From NCBI RefSeq assembly GCF_034344865.1, contig NZ_CP133774.1:1612001-1676000 (forward strand): DNA of 64,000 bases, written 5' to 3'. A program made the position numbers and the translations under genes. The notes beneath the pieces were generated by a model, which had not been told where the DNA came from, searched no databases, and saw only the letters and a list, made by a program, of their open reading frames with translations. Positions 34,976 to 44,616 of the stretch are shown here, one piece after another. The stretch is from Pseudomonas sp. 10S4. Lineage in GTDB: Bacteria; Pseudomonadota; Gammaproteobacteria; Pseudomonadales; Pseudomonadaceae. Position 1 is the first letter of the stretch. Each line of letters begins with the position of its first letter.

Positions 34976-35010
34976 CAAAAACAACAAGCCACGCAGAAAT
35001 GCGTGGCTTG
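34976..35010 (-). terminator. Hairpin with T-run upstream of purE
   Basis: Stem CAAGCCACGCA / TGCGTGGCTTG with a TTTC loop, followed on the minus strand by TTGTTTTTG. It may terminate the upstream LysR transcript or attenuate purE, whose start lies 38 bp further on. Confidence 0.7.
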
Positions 35011-35169
35011 ATTGTACGAAAAATGGCCGGACGAACCGGCCGAAGGCCGCGCAGTATACCTCAATGAAGCAGATAAACAGCCCCCGAGACGACCATCTGT
35101 CATACGGCGCAAAGTGCCGGTTTTATTGACTCGAAGGTCAGTGAAAAAGCTGCCATCACACGCTGCTCT

Positions 35170-35239
35170 TGTAGGAGCCAGGCTTGCCGGCGAAGGCGAT
35201 CTCACGGACGCCTTCGCCGGCAAGCCTGGCTCCTACAAA
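35170..35239. repeat. REPIN
   Basis: Perfect inverted pair TGTAGGAGCCAGGCTTGCCGG / CCGGCAAGCCTGGCTCCTACA just past the LysR stop. Confidence 0.85.
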
Positions 35240-35242
35240 ACA

Positions 35243-36160
35243 TCATTGACCGGTTGTGCCCTGCGCTGCGCCGCCTTCAAGCTTACGCCACAACAACCGC
35301 ACGTTCGCCTTACGCACCAGCGCGCAGCGGTACAGGCGAATCTCCAGCGGTACATGCCATTGCGGGCCGCCGCACACCACCAGCTCACCGCGCGCCAGTT
35401 CTGCGCGCACACACAGCTGCGGCACCCAGGCAATGCCCAGTCCTTCCAGCGCCATGCTTTTCAGGCTGTCGGCCATGGCGGTCTCATAGATAGTGGTAAA
35501 GCGCAGGGCGCGCTGGCGCAGCAACATGTTCACCGAGCGCCCGAGAAACGCACCGGCGCTATACGCCAGTAACGGCACGCTGGCCTCGCCCTCCAGATCA
35601 AACAGCGGATTGCCTTCGGTCTCCGCCGCGCACACCGGCAGCATTTCAGTCTGGCCAAGGTGCAGGGACGGGAAGATCTCCGGATCCATCTGCATCGCCG
35701 CGTCCGGGTCGTAGAACGCCAGCATCAGGTCGCAGCCACCTTCACGAAGCGCGTGCACGGCGTCGCCGACGTTGGTCGCCACCAGGCGCGTGGCAATGTT
35801 CAGGCCTTCATTACGCAACTGCGCGATCCAGCGCGGAAAGAAACCCAGCGCCAGCGAGTGAGCCGCCGCCACCTGCATCACTTCGCCCTGCCCGCCTTCC
35901 AGGTGATGGAGATGGCGCAGCACTTCGCCGAGCTGCTCGACCACCGTCCGCGCGGTAACCAGAAACAACTGCCCCGCCGCCGTCAGCTCGACTGGTGTGC
36001 GCGAGCGGTTGACCAATTGCAGCCCCAGCGCGGCCTCAAGGCTGCGGATTCGCCGGCTAAATGCAGGCTGGGTCACGAAGCGTCGCTCGGCAGCCTGGGA
36101 GAAACTGCGGGTCGCGGCCAGGGCACTAAAGTCCTCCAGCCATTTGCTTTCCAGATTCAT
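35243..36160 (-). CDS. LysR-family regulator, HypT-like
   Basis: 305 residues. The N-terminal helix-turn-helix (residues 4-62: LESKWLEDFSALAATRSFSQAA, TQPAFSRRIRSLE) and C-terminal effector domain are complete. The WLEDF opening, AAHSLALGFFPRWI and the GIAWVP segment resemble E. coli HypT (YjiE), a hypochlorite-responsive regulator; whether its methionines sense oxidants here is unknown. It is divergent from aspA, with a 180-bp shared region, as in other pseudomonads, so it may control aspA. ATG 36160 (MNLESKW) is chosen over an upstream start. Confidence 0.85.
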   Translation of the reverse strand: MNLESKWLEDFSALAATRSFSQAAERRFVTQPAFSRRIRSLEAALGLQLVNRSRTPVELTAAGQLFLVTARTVVEQLGEVLRHLHHLEGGQGEVMQVAAAHSLALGFFPRWIAQLRNEGLNIATRLVATNVGDAVHALREGGCDLMLAFYDPDAAMQMDPEIFPSLHLGQTEMLPVCAAETEGNPLFDLEGEASVPLLAYSAGAFLGRSVNMLLRQRALRFTTIYETAMADSLKSMALEGLGIAWVPQLCVRAELARGELVVCGGPQWHVPLEIRLYRCALVRKANVRLLWRKLEGGAAQGTTGQ

Positions 36161-36340
36161 CACGCCCTCCCGGACACGCACCAACTTAGGTCACACGCTC
36201 GCCGCACACGCGACGTCACATGGGTATTATGCCGAATGTGCATAGGCTAGTGCTTAACAGCATTGGCCCAAAATTCTTCACAAGCCTAGCATTTGCAGCG
36301 TTCCGGCACAGACCGGGTCCATATCGAGATGATTTCTATC

Positions 36341-37764
36341 ATGTCCTCCGCTGCATCTTTCCGCACAGAAAAAGACCTGCTTGGCGTACTCGAAGTACCC
36401 GCTCAAGCGTATTACGGCATCCAGACCCTGCGAGCGGTGAACAACTTCCGTCTCTCCGGCGTCCCGATTTCGCACTACCCGAAGCTGGTTGTCGGCCTGG
36501 CCATGGTTAAACAGGCCGCCGCTGACGCCAACCGCGAGCTGGGTCATCTGAGCGAAGCCAAGCACGCTGCCATCAGCGAAGCCTGTGCACGTTTGATCCG
36601 CGGCGATTTCCACGAAGAGTTCGTGGTAGACATGATTCAAGGCGGCGCTGGCACTTCGACCAACATGAATGCCAACGAAGTCATCGCCAACATCGCGCTG
36701 GAGGCCATGGGTCACCAGAAGGGCGAATACCAATACCTGCACCCGAACAACGACGTGAACATGGCGCAGTCGACCAACGACGCCTACCCGACGGCGATCC
36801 GTCTGGGCCTGTTGTTGGGTCACGACGCGCTGCTGGCCAGCCTCGACAGCCTGATCCAGTCGTTCGCCGCCAAGGGTGTAGAGTTCAACCACGTCCTGAA
36901 AATGGGCCGTACCCAGCTGCAAGACGCCGTGCCGATGACCCTCGGCCAAGAATTCCGCGCCTTCGCCACTACCTTGAGCGAAGACCTGGCACGCCTGAAG
37001 ACTCTGGCTCCTGAGCTGCTGACCGAAGTAAACCTGGGCGGCACAGCGATCGGTACCGGCATCAACGCCGACCCGCGTTACCAGCACCTGGCTGTTCAGC
37101 GCCTGGCCCTGATCAGCGGTCAACCGCTGGTGCCAGCCGCCGACCTGATCGAAGCCACCTCTGACATGGGCGCCTTCGTGCTGTTCTCCGGCATGCTCAA
37201 GCGCACTGCGGTCAAGCTGTCGAAGATCTGCAACGACCTGCGCTGCTGTCCAGCGGCCCACGTACCGGCATTAACGAAATCAACCTGCCAGCGCGTCAGC
37301 CAGGCAGCTCGATCATGCCAGGCAAGGTCAACCCGGTTATTCCGGAAGCGGTTAACCAGGTAGCGTTCCAGATCATCGGTAACGACCTGGCCCTGACCAT
37401 CGCGGCCGAAGGCGGCCAACTGCAACTGAACGTGATGGAGCCGCTGATCGCGTTCAAGATCTTCGACTCGATCCGTCTGCTGCAACGCGCCATGGACATG
37501 CTGCGCGAACACTGCATCGTCGGCATCACCGCCAACGAAGAGCGCTGCCGCGAACTGGTCGAACACTCGATCGGCCTGGTCACCGCACTGAACCCGTACA
37601 TCGGCTATGAAAACGCCACCCGCATCGCCCGTATCGCCCTCGAAAGCGGCCGCGGCGTGCTGGAACTGGTGCGCGAAGAAGGCTTGCTCGACGACGAAAT
37701 GCTCGCCGACATCCTGCGCCCTGAAAACATGATTGCTCCGCGTCTGGTCCCGCTTAAGGCTTGA
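36341..37764 (+). CDS. aspA: Aspartate ammonia-lyase, single-base frameshift
   Basis: Two frames give 474 residues, the normal length, if one C is added at about 37240-37245 (CTGCGCCTGCTG), restoring NDLRLLSSGPRTGINEINLP. Signature SSIMPGKVNP lies about 25 residues further on, and the substrate loop GGAGTSTNMNANEV near residue 101 is intact. It converts aspartate to fumarate and ammonia. ATG 36341 gives the family start MSSAASFR; an in-frame ATG at 36329 is possible. A terminator follows at 37849. The genes around it also use aspartate, asparagine or alanine. Confidence 0.93.
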
Positions 37765-37848
37765 TCGAACGCCCGGCTCTTGCTCTCTTAACGAAGAGCA
37801 TGGAGCCATGCTCACCAGGTCGAGGGACTAGACACCTCTCACCTTTTG

Positions 37849-37883
37849 AGGGCTTGGGGATTTATCTCCAAGCCCTTTTTTTA
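37849..37883 (+). terminator. Rho-independent terminator of aspA
   Basis: Stem GGGCTTGG.GA / TCTCCAAGCCC with a short loop, followed by seven T, 85 bp past the aspA stop. Confidence 0.9.
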
Positions 37884-37925
37884 ACTCTTTGGCAGCAACA
37901 GACAGAATGCCTGGAAGCTGAAAAA

Positions 37926-38014
37926 TGTGGGAGCGGGCTTGCTCGCGAAAGCGGTTGGTCAGGCACATCGATGCAAGATGTGCCGCCATCTTCGCGAGCC
38001 GGCTCGCTCCCACA
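37926..38014. repeat. REPIN
   Basis: Inverted pair TGTGGGAGCGGGCTTGCTCGCGAA / TTCGCGAGCCGGCTCGCTCCCACA with about 40 bp between. Confidence 0.85.
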
Positions 38015-38019
38015 TGAAA

Positions 38020-38319
38020 CAGTTTTCACATAAGCCCGACGCCGGTAACGTCGGGTGTTTCAAAGCTTCGTTTCGTCGCTTGCACCACAATCGTGCAGAC
38101 GGGCACCGCACTGATAGGTATAGTGCCGCCCCTCTTCGCGTGAGCGGTCGTCGGTAACGAGGCCATAACCCATGCGAAACCCGACCTAATAACAACCCGC
38201 GATATGGAGAATCTGGACGAACCTTCGCCTCACCTGTTATGCCCCGCGCAAACCGGTGTAACGCGATATTTCTACCCCTCCAGCATTTGCTTAAACAAAA
38301 AAATAGCGAGGAATAATCC
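38020..38319. other. Leader region upstream of the AGCS symporter
   Basis: 300 bp without a gene. It begins with a hairpin CCCGACG / CGTCGGG (38035-38055) followed by TGTTT, which could be a weak terminator. The rest should hold the symporter promoter and 5' leader; a clear ribosome site GCGAGGA lies nine bases before its ATG. I could not match a known riboswitch by eye. Confidence 0.4.
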
Positions 38320-39771
38320 ATGCTCGAAGTCATCAACGACTTCCTCTCAGGGAAAGTACTGATCGTGCTCATTGTCGGGCTCGGTAGCTACTTCACGATC
38401 CGATCGCGTTTCGTACAATTGCGCCACTTCTTCCATATGTTCGCCGTGTTCCGCGATAGCCTCAAAAGCAGCGCCGGTCAACTCAGCTCGTTCCAGGCCC
38501 TGATGCTCAGCCTGGCTGGCCGCGTCGGTGCAGGCAACATCGCCGGTGTCGGCATCGCCGTGACCCTCGGTGGGCCAGGTGCGGTGTTCTGGATGTGGGT
38601 GACCGCGCTGGTCGGCATGTCCAGCAGCTTCTTCGAATGTTCCCTCGGCCAGCTCTACAAACGCTGCGACTCCGACGGCACCTACCGTGGCGGCCCGTCC
38701 TATTACATCCAGCACGGCCTGCAGAAACGCTGGTTGGGGATGATCATGGCGTTCCTGCTGCTGATCACCTTCGGCTTCGCCTTCAACGGCCTGCAATCCC
38801 ATGCCGTGACCCACTCGCTGCAGAACGCATTCCAACTCGACCCGACGTACACCGGGGCGGCGCTGGCAGTGTTGCTGGGCCTGGTGTTCATCGGTGGCAT
38901 CAAGCGGATCGCCAAGGTTGCTGACCTGCTGGTACCGGTGAAAACCCTGGTGTACATCGGCGTGACCATCTACGTGATCGTGCTGCAATTCGACCACGTG
39001 CCGGGCATGCTGATGACCATCGTCAAAAGTGCCTTCGGTCTCGACCAGGCCTTTGGTGGTTTGATCGGCAGCGCCATCGTTATGGGCGTGAAGCGTGGCG
39101 TGTTTGCCAACGAAGCTGGCCTGGGCAGTGCGCCTAACGTGGCAGCCGTCGCGTCGGTCGAGCACCCGGTTGCTCAAGGCGTGGTTCAGGCGTTCAGCGT
39201 GTTCCTCGACACCTTCGTGATCTGCACCTGCACCGCGCTGCTGATCCTGCTGTCGGGCTTCTACACCCCGGGCTTCGAAGGCGACGGCATTGCCCTGACC
39301 CAGAACTCCCTGGCCGCTGTGGTCGGTGACTGGGGCCGCAGTTTCATCTCCATCGCCCTGTCGTTGTTCGTGTTCACCTCGATCCTCTACAACTACTACC
39401 TGGGCGAGAGCAACCTGCGCTTCCTGATCGGTGAAAACCGCGCAGCGCTGATCGGCTACCGCGCACTGGTACTGGTGTTGATCTTCTGGGGTGCCATCGA
39501 GAACCTCGGTACGGTGTTCGCCTTCGCCGACATCACCATGAAGATGCTGGCGTTCGTGAACCTGATCGCGCTGTTCCTGCTGTTCAAGATCGGCATGCGC
39601 ATCCTGCGTGACTACGATGACCAGCGTGCTGCCGGCATCAAGACCCCAGTGTTTGATTCGAGCAAGTTCCCGGATCTGGACCTGGACCTGAAAGCCTGGC
39701 CCGCCAACCCGCCAGCCGCTGCCACCAAGGCCGAAGCTGAGCAGCAAGGCGTGACCGCAGCGCAACGCTGA
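38320..39771 (+). CDS. Amino-acid (alanine/glycine):Na+ symporter, AGCS family
   Basis: 483 residues with about 11 hydrophobic segments. The AGCS signature is seen at residues 58-85 (FQALMLSLAGRVGAGNIAGVG, slightly varied from the usual ALAxRVGxGNI), with GGPGAVFWMWVTALVGMSS following and KRGVFANEAGLGSAPNVAA near residue 255. It imports alanine or glycine with sodium at the inner membrane; exact substrate unknown. It sits between aspartate lyase and asparaginase genes, consistent with amino-acid use. The C-terminal 50 residues are a hydrophilic tail. Confidence 0.9.
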   Translation: MLEVINDFLSGKVLIVLIVGLGSYFTIRSRFVQLRHFFHMFAVFRDSLKSSAGQLSSFQALMLSLAGRVGAGNIAGVGIAVTLGGPGAVFWMWVTALVGMSSSFFECSLGQLYKRCDSDGTYRGGPSYYIQHGLQKRWLGMIMAFLLLITFGFAFNGLQSHAVTHSLQNAFQLDPTYTGAALAVLLGLVFIGGIKRIAKVADLLVPVKTLVYIGVTIYVIVLQFDHVPGMLMTIVKSAFGLDQAFGGLIGSAIVMGVKRGVFANEAGLGSAPNVAAVASVEHPVAQGVVQAFSVFLDTFVICTCTALLILLSGFYTPGFEGDGIALTQNSLAAVVGDWGRSFISIALSLFVFTSILYNYYLGESNLRFLIGENRAALIGYRALVLVLIFWGAIENLGTVFAFADITMKMLAFVNLIALFLLFKIGMRILRDYDDQRAAGIKTPVFDSSKFPDLDLDLKAWPANPPAAATKAEAEQQGVTAAQR

Positions 39772-39880
39772 TCGGTAAAAACCGGGCGCATCCCCTGCGC
39801 CCGGCGTGACACAACGTGCGGCCGGCGTCATGCTCGGTCGCAGGTTGTTTTGGTGTGAAGCTGTAAGACCGCATCGCGGC

Positions 39881-39920
39881 CGTCGCGAGCAAGCTCGCTC
39901 CCACACAGGCTCGCTCCCAC
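39881..39920. repeat. Single REP unit
   Basis: GTCGCGAGCAAGCTCGCTCCCACA followed by a partial second copy of the right half, immediately upstream of the asparaginase gene. Confidence 0.6.
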
Positions 39921-39938
39921 CGTTCTCGGAGAACCCCC

Positions 39939-40943
39939 ATGAATTCCTCGACCTATCCTGCCGCCCAGCACGTCATGGTGCTCTACACCGGTGGCACCAT
40001 CGGCATGCAAGCCAGCGCCAACGGCCTGGCCCCGGCGTCCGGTTTCGAAGCGCGGATGCGCGACTACCTGCACAGCCAGCCTGAACTGGTGGTGCCGCAG
40101 TGGCGCTTTCGCGAGATGAGCCCGCTGATCGACAGCGCCAACATGACCCCGAGCTACTGGCAGCAACTGCGTGAAGCAGTGGTCGATGCCGTGGATGTGC
40201 AGGGCTGTGACAGCGTGCTGATTCTGCACGGCACCGATACCCTCGCCTACAGCGCAGCGGCCATGAGCTTCCAATTGCTCGGCCTGCATGCCCGCGTGTG
40301 CTTTACCGGCTCGATGCTGCCAGCCGGCGTGACCGACAGCGATGCCTGGGAAAACCTCAGCGGTGCGCTGGTTGCTCTGGGCCATGGCCTGGCGCCGGGC
40401 GTTCATTTGTACTTCCACGGCGAACTGCTGGACCCGACCCGTTGCGCGAAGGTACGCAGTTTCGGGCGTCATCCGTTCAAGCGTCTTGAGCGTCAGGGCG
40501 GCGGCGTGAAGGCAGCTTCGATGCCGGCATCGCTGACCTACAACCAGCCCAAACAGTTGGCGAACGTCGCGGTACTGCCGCTGTTCCCCGGCATCAGCGC
40601 CGAAGTGCTGAGCAGCCTGCTCGATAGCGGCATTCAGGGCTTGGTGCTGGAATGCTACGGCAGCGGTACCGGGCCGAGCGACAACCCTGAGTTTCTCGCC
40701 GCTCTGGAACGGGCGCGGGACAACGGTGTTGTGGTGGTCGCGGTGACGCAGTGCCATGAAGGTGGCGTCGAGCTGGATGTTTACGAGGCGGGGAGCCGCT
40801 TGCGTGGTGTTGGTGTGTTGTCCGGTGGCGGCATGACTCGCGAGGCTGCGTTCGGCAAATTGCATGCGTTGCTGGGTGCCGGGCTGGATAACGCTGAAGT
40901 GCGTCGTCTCATAGAGCTCGACCTCTGCGGCGAACTCAGCTGA
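39939..40943 (+). CDS. Type I L-asparaginase
   Basis: 334 residues of the asparaginase/glutaminase family. Active-site threonine lies in YTGGTIGM (Thr17-Thr20) and the second catalytic set in HGTDTLAYSA near residue 94. No signal peptide, so it is probably the cytoplasmic, low-affinity type I (AnsA) enzyme that turns asparagine into aspartate and ammonia. Its product could feed the nearby aspartate ammonia-lyase. A strong GTTCTCGGAGAA purine-rich stretch precedes the ATG. Confidence 0.92.
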   Translation: MNSSTYPAAQHVMVLYTGGTIGMQASANGLAPASGFEARMRDYLHSQPELVVPQWRFREMSPLIDSANMTPSYWQQLREAVVDAVDVQGCDSVLILHGTDTLAYSAAAMSFQLLGLHARVCFTGSMLPAGVTDSDAWENLSGALVALGHGLAPGVHLYFHGELLDPTRCAKVRSFGRHPFKRLERQGGGVKAASMPASLTYNQPKQLANVAVLPLFPGISAEVLSSLLDSGIQGLVLECYGSGTGPSDNPEFLAALERARDNGVVVVAVTQCHEGGVELDVYEAGSRLRGVGVLSGGGMTREAAFGKLHALLGAGLDNAEVRRLIELDLCGELS

Positions 40944-40957
40944 CACCTCACCGCCCT

Positions 40958-41031
40958 TGTAGGAGCGAGGCTTGCCCGCGAAGGCGTCCTTGAAAACGCC
41001 AAAAGCTTCGCGGGCAAGCCTCGCTCCTACA
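40958..41031. repeat. REPIN (TAGGAGCGAGGCTTGCC family)
   Basis: Inverted pair TGTAGGAGCGAGGCTTGCCCGCGA / TCGCGGGCAAGCCTCGCTCCTACA about 25 bp apart. Confidence 0.85.
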
Positions 41032-41092
41032 GGTCCGGGGCCCCAGGCATATAACTTGCTGTCTTCCAGTCACCCCAAGGCTGGAATCCTCC

Positions 41093-42085
41093 ATGCTCCA
41101 CTCCCACCTCACCACCCTCAACGCCGTCTCCCTGGTGCTCAACACCTTCAAGGCCGAAGGCCTGTCCAGCGAAGCACTGCTGGCGGGAAGCGGCATCAGC
41201 GCGGCGGATCTAAGCCGGGCGGACACGCGGATCACCACCAATCAGGAGATGCAGGTTTGCGCCAACGCGGTCGCGTTCAAGCGTGACATAGGCCTGGAAC
41301 TCGGTCGGCGGATGCACGTCTCGTCCTACGGCATGCTCGGTTATGCGCTGCTCACCAGTGCCACCTTCGGTGACGCTTTACGTTTGGCGATACGTTATCC
41401 GGCGCTGTTGGGAACACTTTTCGAGCTGAGTCTTGAGGACGATGGCGAGCGTGTCTGGTTCGTCGCTGCGGATTATCGGGAAAGCCCGGCGATGGCGGTG
41501 TTCAACGCCGAGTTCTGCCTGGTTTCACTGAAAGTCATCTGCGACGACCTGCTCGGGCACCCACTGCCGCTGCGGGCTGCGCGCTTCGAACACACTGCAC
41601 CGGATTATCAGGCGACCTACGCCGAACACTTCGACTGCCCGCTGAACTTCGAGGCTCCGGACAACGCGTTCGCCTTCGACCGACGCTGGCTCGACCAGCC
41701 CTTGCCACTGGCCGATGTCATCACCCATCAAGCCATGGCCGAACGCTGCCGTAAGCAGAACACCGAGTTCACCGGACGTCAGGCGTGGCTGGGGCGGATT
41801 CGTCAGTTGCTCAGCGCACAGCTGAACGCGGCGCCGGGGCTTGAGGGGTTGGCCGAGCAGATGAAGTGTTCGGCGCGGACTTTGCGCCGGCATCTGAAGG
41901 ATCTGGGCTGCAGCTATCAGGAATTGCTCGATGAGCTGCGGTTCGAGCAGGCCAAGCAGATGCTCTGCGAGGATCAATTGCCGATCTATCGGATTGCCGA
42001 GGCGTTGGGGTTCAGCGAGACCGCGAGTTTCCGGCATGCGTTTGTGCGCTGGAGTGGTGTGGCGCCCAGCCAATTCCGCCCGTAA
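41093..42085 (+). CDS. AraC-family transcriptional regulator
   Basis: 330 residues with the arabinose-binding-type N-terminal domain (Arabinose_bd, about 20-205) seen in OruR/ArgR-like regulators, and a C-terminal double helix-turn-helix (about 230-330): AEQMKCSARTLRRHLKDLGCSYQELLDELR and YRIAEALGFSETASFRHAFVRWSG. It precedes the acetylpolyamine hydrolase gene after 260 bp on the same strand, so it may control it, but a REPIN lies between and the target cannot be read from sequence. Confidence 0.88.
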   Translation: MLHSHLTTLNAVSLVLNTFKAEGLSSEALLAGSGISAADLSRADTRITTNQEMQVCANAVAFKRDIGLELGRRMHVSSYGMLGYALLTSATFGDALRLAIRYPALLGTLFELSLEDDGERVWFVAADYRESPAMAVFNAEFCLVSLKVICDDLLGHPLPLRAARFEHTAPDYQATYAEHFDCPLNFEAPDNAFAFDRRWLDQPLPLADVITHQAMAERCRKQNTEFTGRQAWLGRIRQLLSAQLNAAPGLEGLAEQMKCSARTLRRHLKDLGCSYQELLDELRFEQAKQMLCEDQLPIYRIAEALGFSETASFRHAFVRWSGVAPSQFRP

Positions 42086-42095
42086 CAAACCGCCC

Positions 42096-42184
42096 TTGTA
42101 GGCGCGAGGCTTGCCCGCGAAGCTTTTGGCGCTCTCGGGGACGCCTTCGCGGGCAAGTCGAATCGTCGCACCGCTCGCTCCTAC
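42096..42184. repeat. Degenerate REPIN
   Basis: Two inverted copies (TGTAGGCGCGAGGCTTGCCCGCGA and a split right half ending GCTCCTAC) with an 18-bp insertion in the second copy. The 160 bp after it up to 42344 hold no gene and presumably the promoter of the next operon. Confidence 0.65.
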
Positions 42185-42344
42185 GGGTTCTGCGTTATTT
42201 GGGGGCGTTGCAGCGCCAATAAGGGGCGAATTTCGGTCAAACCTTTTGGCCATATAAATCCCCTTTTGGCCTTTCCTGCCGTTCTCCCAAACGCTGCGCC
42301 CCGCAAGACTGTGTTCAACCGAATCAGCCTGCGGAGAACAAGAA

Positions 42345-43376
<1,032 letters not shown>

Positions 43377-43388
43377 GGAATTAGAACA

Positions 43389-44489
43389 ATGAACAGACTC
43401 AAGCGTTTTATCGCACCAGCGCTTTGCGCCACGGTGCTCAGTGGTGCCGTTCACGCAGAAGACCGAACGTTGCGCGTCTACAACTGGTTCGACTACATCA
43501 CCCCAAAAGCCCTGGAAGACTTCAAGGCCCAGAACACCCAGACCAAACTGGTCTACGACATCTTCGACACCAACGAAGCGCTGGAAGCCAAGCTGCTGAC
43601 CGGTAACTCCGGCTACGACGTGGTGGTGCCGTCCAACGTGTTCCTCGCCAAGCAGATCGAAGCCGGCGTGTTCCAGCCGCTGGACCGCAGCAAGCTGGCG
43701 AACTGGAACCACCTCGATCCCAAGCTGATGAAGCTGATCGAGGCCAACGACCCCGGCAACAAATTCGCCGTGCCGTACATGTACGGCACCATCCTGATCG
43801 GCTTCAACCCGGACAAGGTCAAGGCTGCGCTGGGTGCCAATGCGCCGGTCGACAGTTGGGACCTGATCTTCAAGGAAGAAAACATCAGCAAGCTCAAGCA
43901 GTGCGGCGTCGCCCTGCTCGACTCGCCGTCGGAGATCCTGCCGCTGGCCCTGCAACACCTCGGCCTGGATCCGAACAGCAAGAATCCGGCGGACTACGCC
44001 AAAGCTGAAGCGCTGTTGATGAAGATCCGTCCGTACATCACCTACTTCCACTCGTCCAAGTACATGGCCGACATCGCCAACGGTGACATCTGTGTCGCGG
44101 TCGGTTATTCCGGCAGCTTCTCCCAGGCCGCCAACCGCGCCAAGGAAGCCAAGAACGGTGTCGTCGTCGACATGCGCTTGCCGAAAGAAGGCGCGCCGAT
44201 CTGGTTCGACATGCTCGCGATTCCTAAAGGGGCGAAAAATCCGGAAGACGCCTACACCTTCATCAACTACCTGCTGCAACCGCAGGTGATTGCGCCGGTC
44301 AGCGATTTTGTCGGCTACCCGAACCCGAACAAGGACGCCACCGAATTGGTCGACCCAGCGATCCGCAACAACCCGAACCTGTACCCGACCGAGTCGGCGA
44401 TGAGCACGCTCTACACCCTGCAACCGCTGCCGCGTGATGCCGAGCGCGCGCGGACCCGGGCCTGGACCAAGATCAAATCCGGGACCTGA
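43389..44489 (+). CDS. Periplasmic polyamine-binding protein (PotF/SpuD type)
   Basis: 366 residues with a signal peptide ending SGAVHA-EDRTL (residue 24). Typical PotF features: LRVYNWFDYI right after the signal, SGYDVVVPSN near residue 77, VPYMYGTILIGFN near residue 128, and VVVDMRLPKEGAPIWFDM with the substrate-contacting acidic and aromatic residues. It binds putrescine, spermidine or an acetylated relative. It is in an operon with the acetylpolyamine hydrolase; no permease genes follow, so it must share those of another polyamine transporter or serve sensing. Confidence 0.92.
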   Translation: MNRLKRFIAPALCATVLSGAVHAEDRTLRVYNWFDYITPKALEDFKAQNTQTKLVYDIFDTNEALEAKLLTGNSGYDVVVPSNVFLAKQIEAGVFQPLDRSKLANWNHLDPKLMKLIEANDPGNKFAVPYMYGTILIGFNPDKVKAALGANAPVDSWDLIFKEENISKLKQCGVALLDSPSEILPLALQHLGLDPNSKNPADYAKAEALLMKIRPYITYFHSSKYMADIANGDICVAVGYSGSFSQAANRAKEAKNGVVVDMRLPKEGAPIWFDMLAIPKGAKNPEDAYTFINYLLQPQVIAPVSDFVGYPNPNKDATELVDPAIRNNPNLYPTESAMSTLYTLQPLPRDAERARTRAWTKIKSGT

Positions 44490-44511
44490 TTATCCTCACA
44501 CTGCTGTGTTG

Positions 44512-44537
44512 AAGACCCGCCCGCGCGGGTCTTTTTT
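44512..44537 (+). terminator. Rho-independent terminator of the polyamine operon
   Basis: Stem AAGACCCGC / GCGGGTCTT with a CCGC-rich loop and six T, 25 bp past the stop of the binding-protein gene. Confidence 0.92.
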
Positions 44538-44616
44538 ACAGGCGATAAATAATTACCGCCTCAATCAGCGTCGCGTTTCTTACCGTGGCTCAACCCTCGG
44601 TCAAAAGGAAACGACC

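Noticed and set aside
38056..38319. Riboswitch in the leader of the AGCS symporter (for example glycine)
   Set aside because: I could not find the conserved core of a known class by eye; a covariance-model search would be needed.
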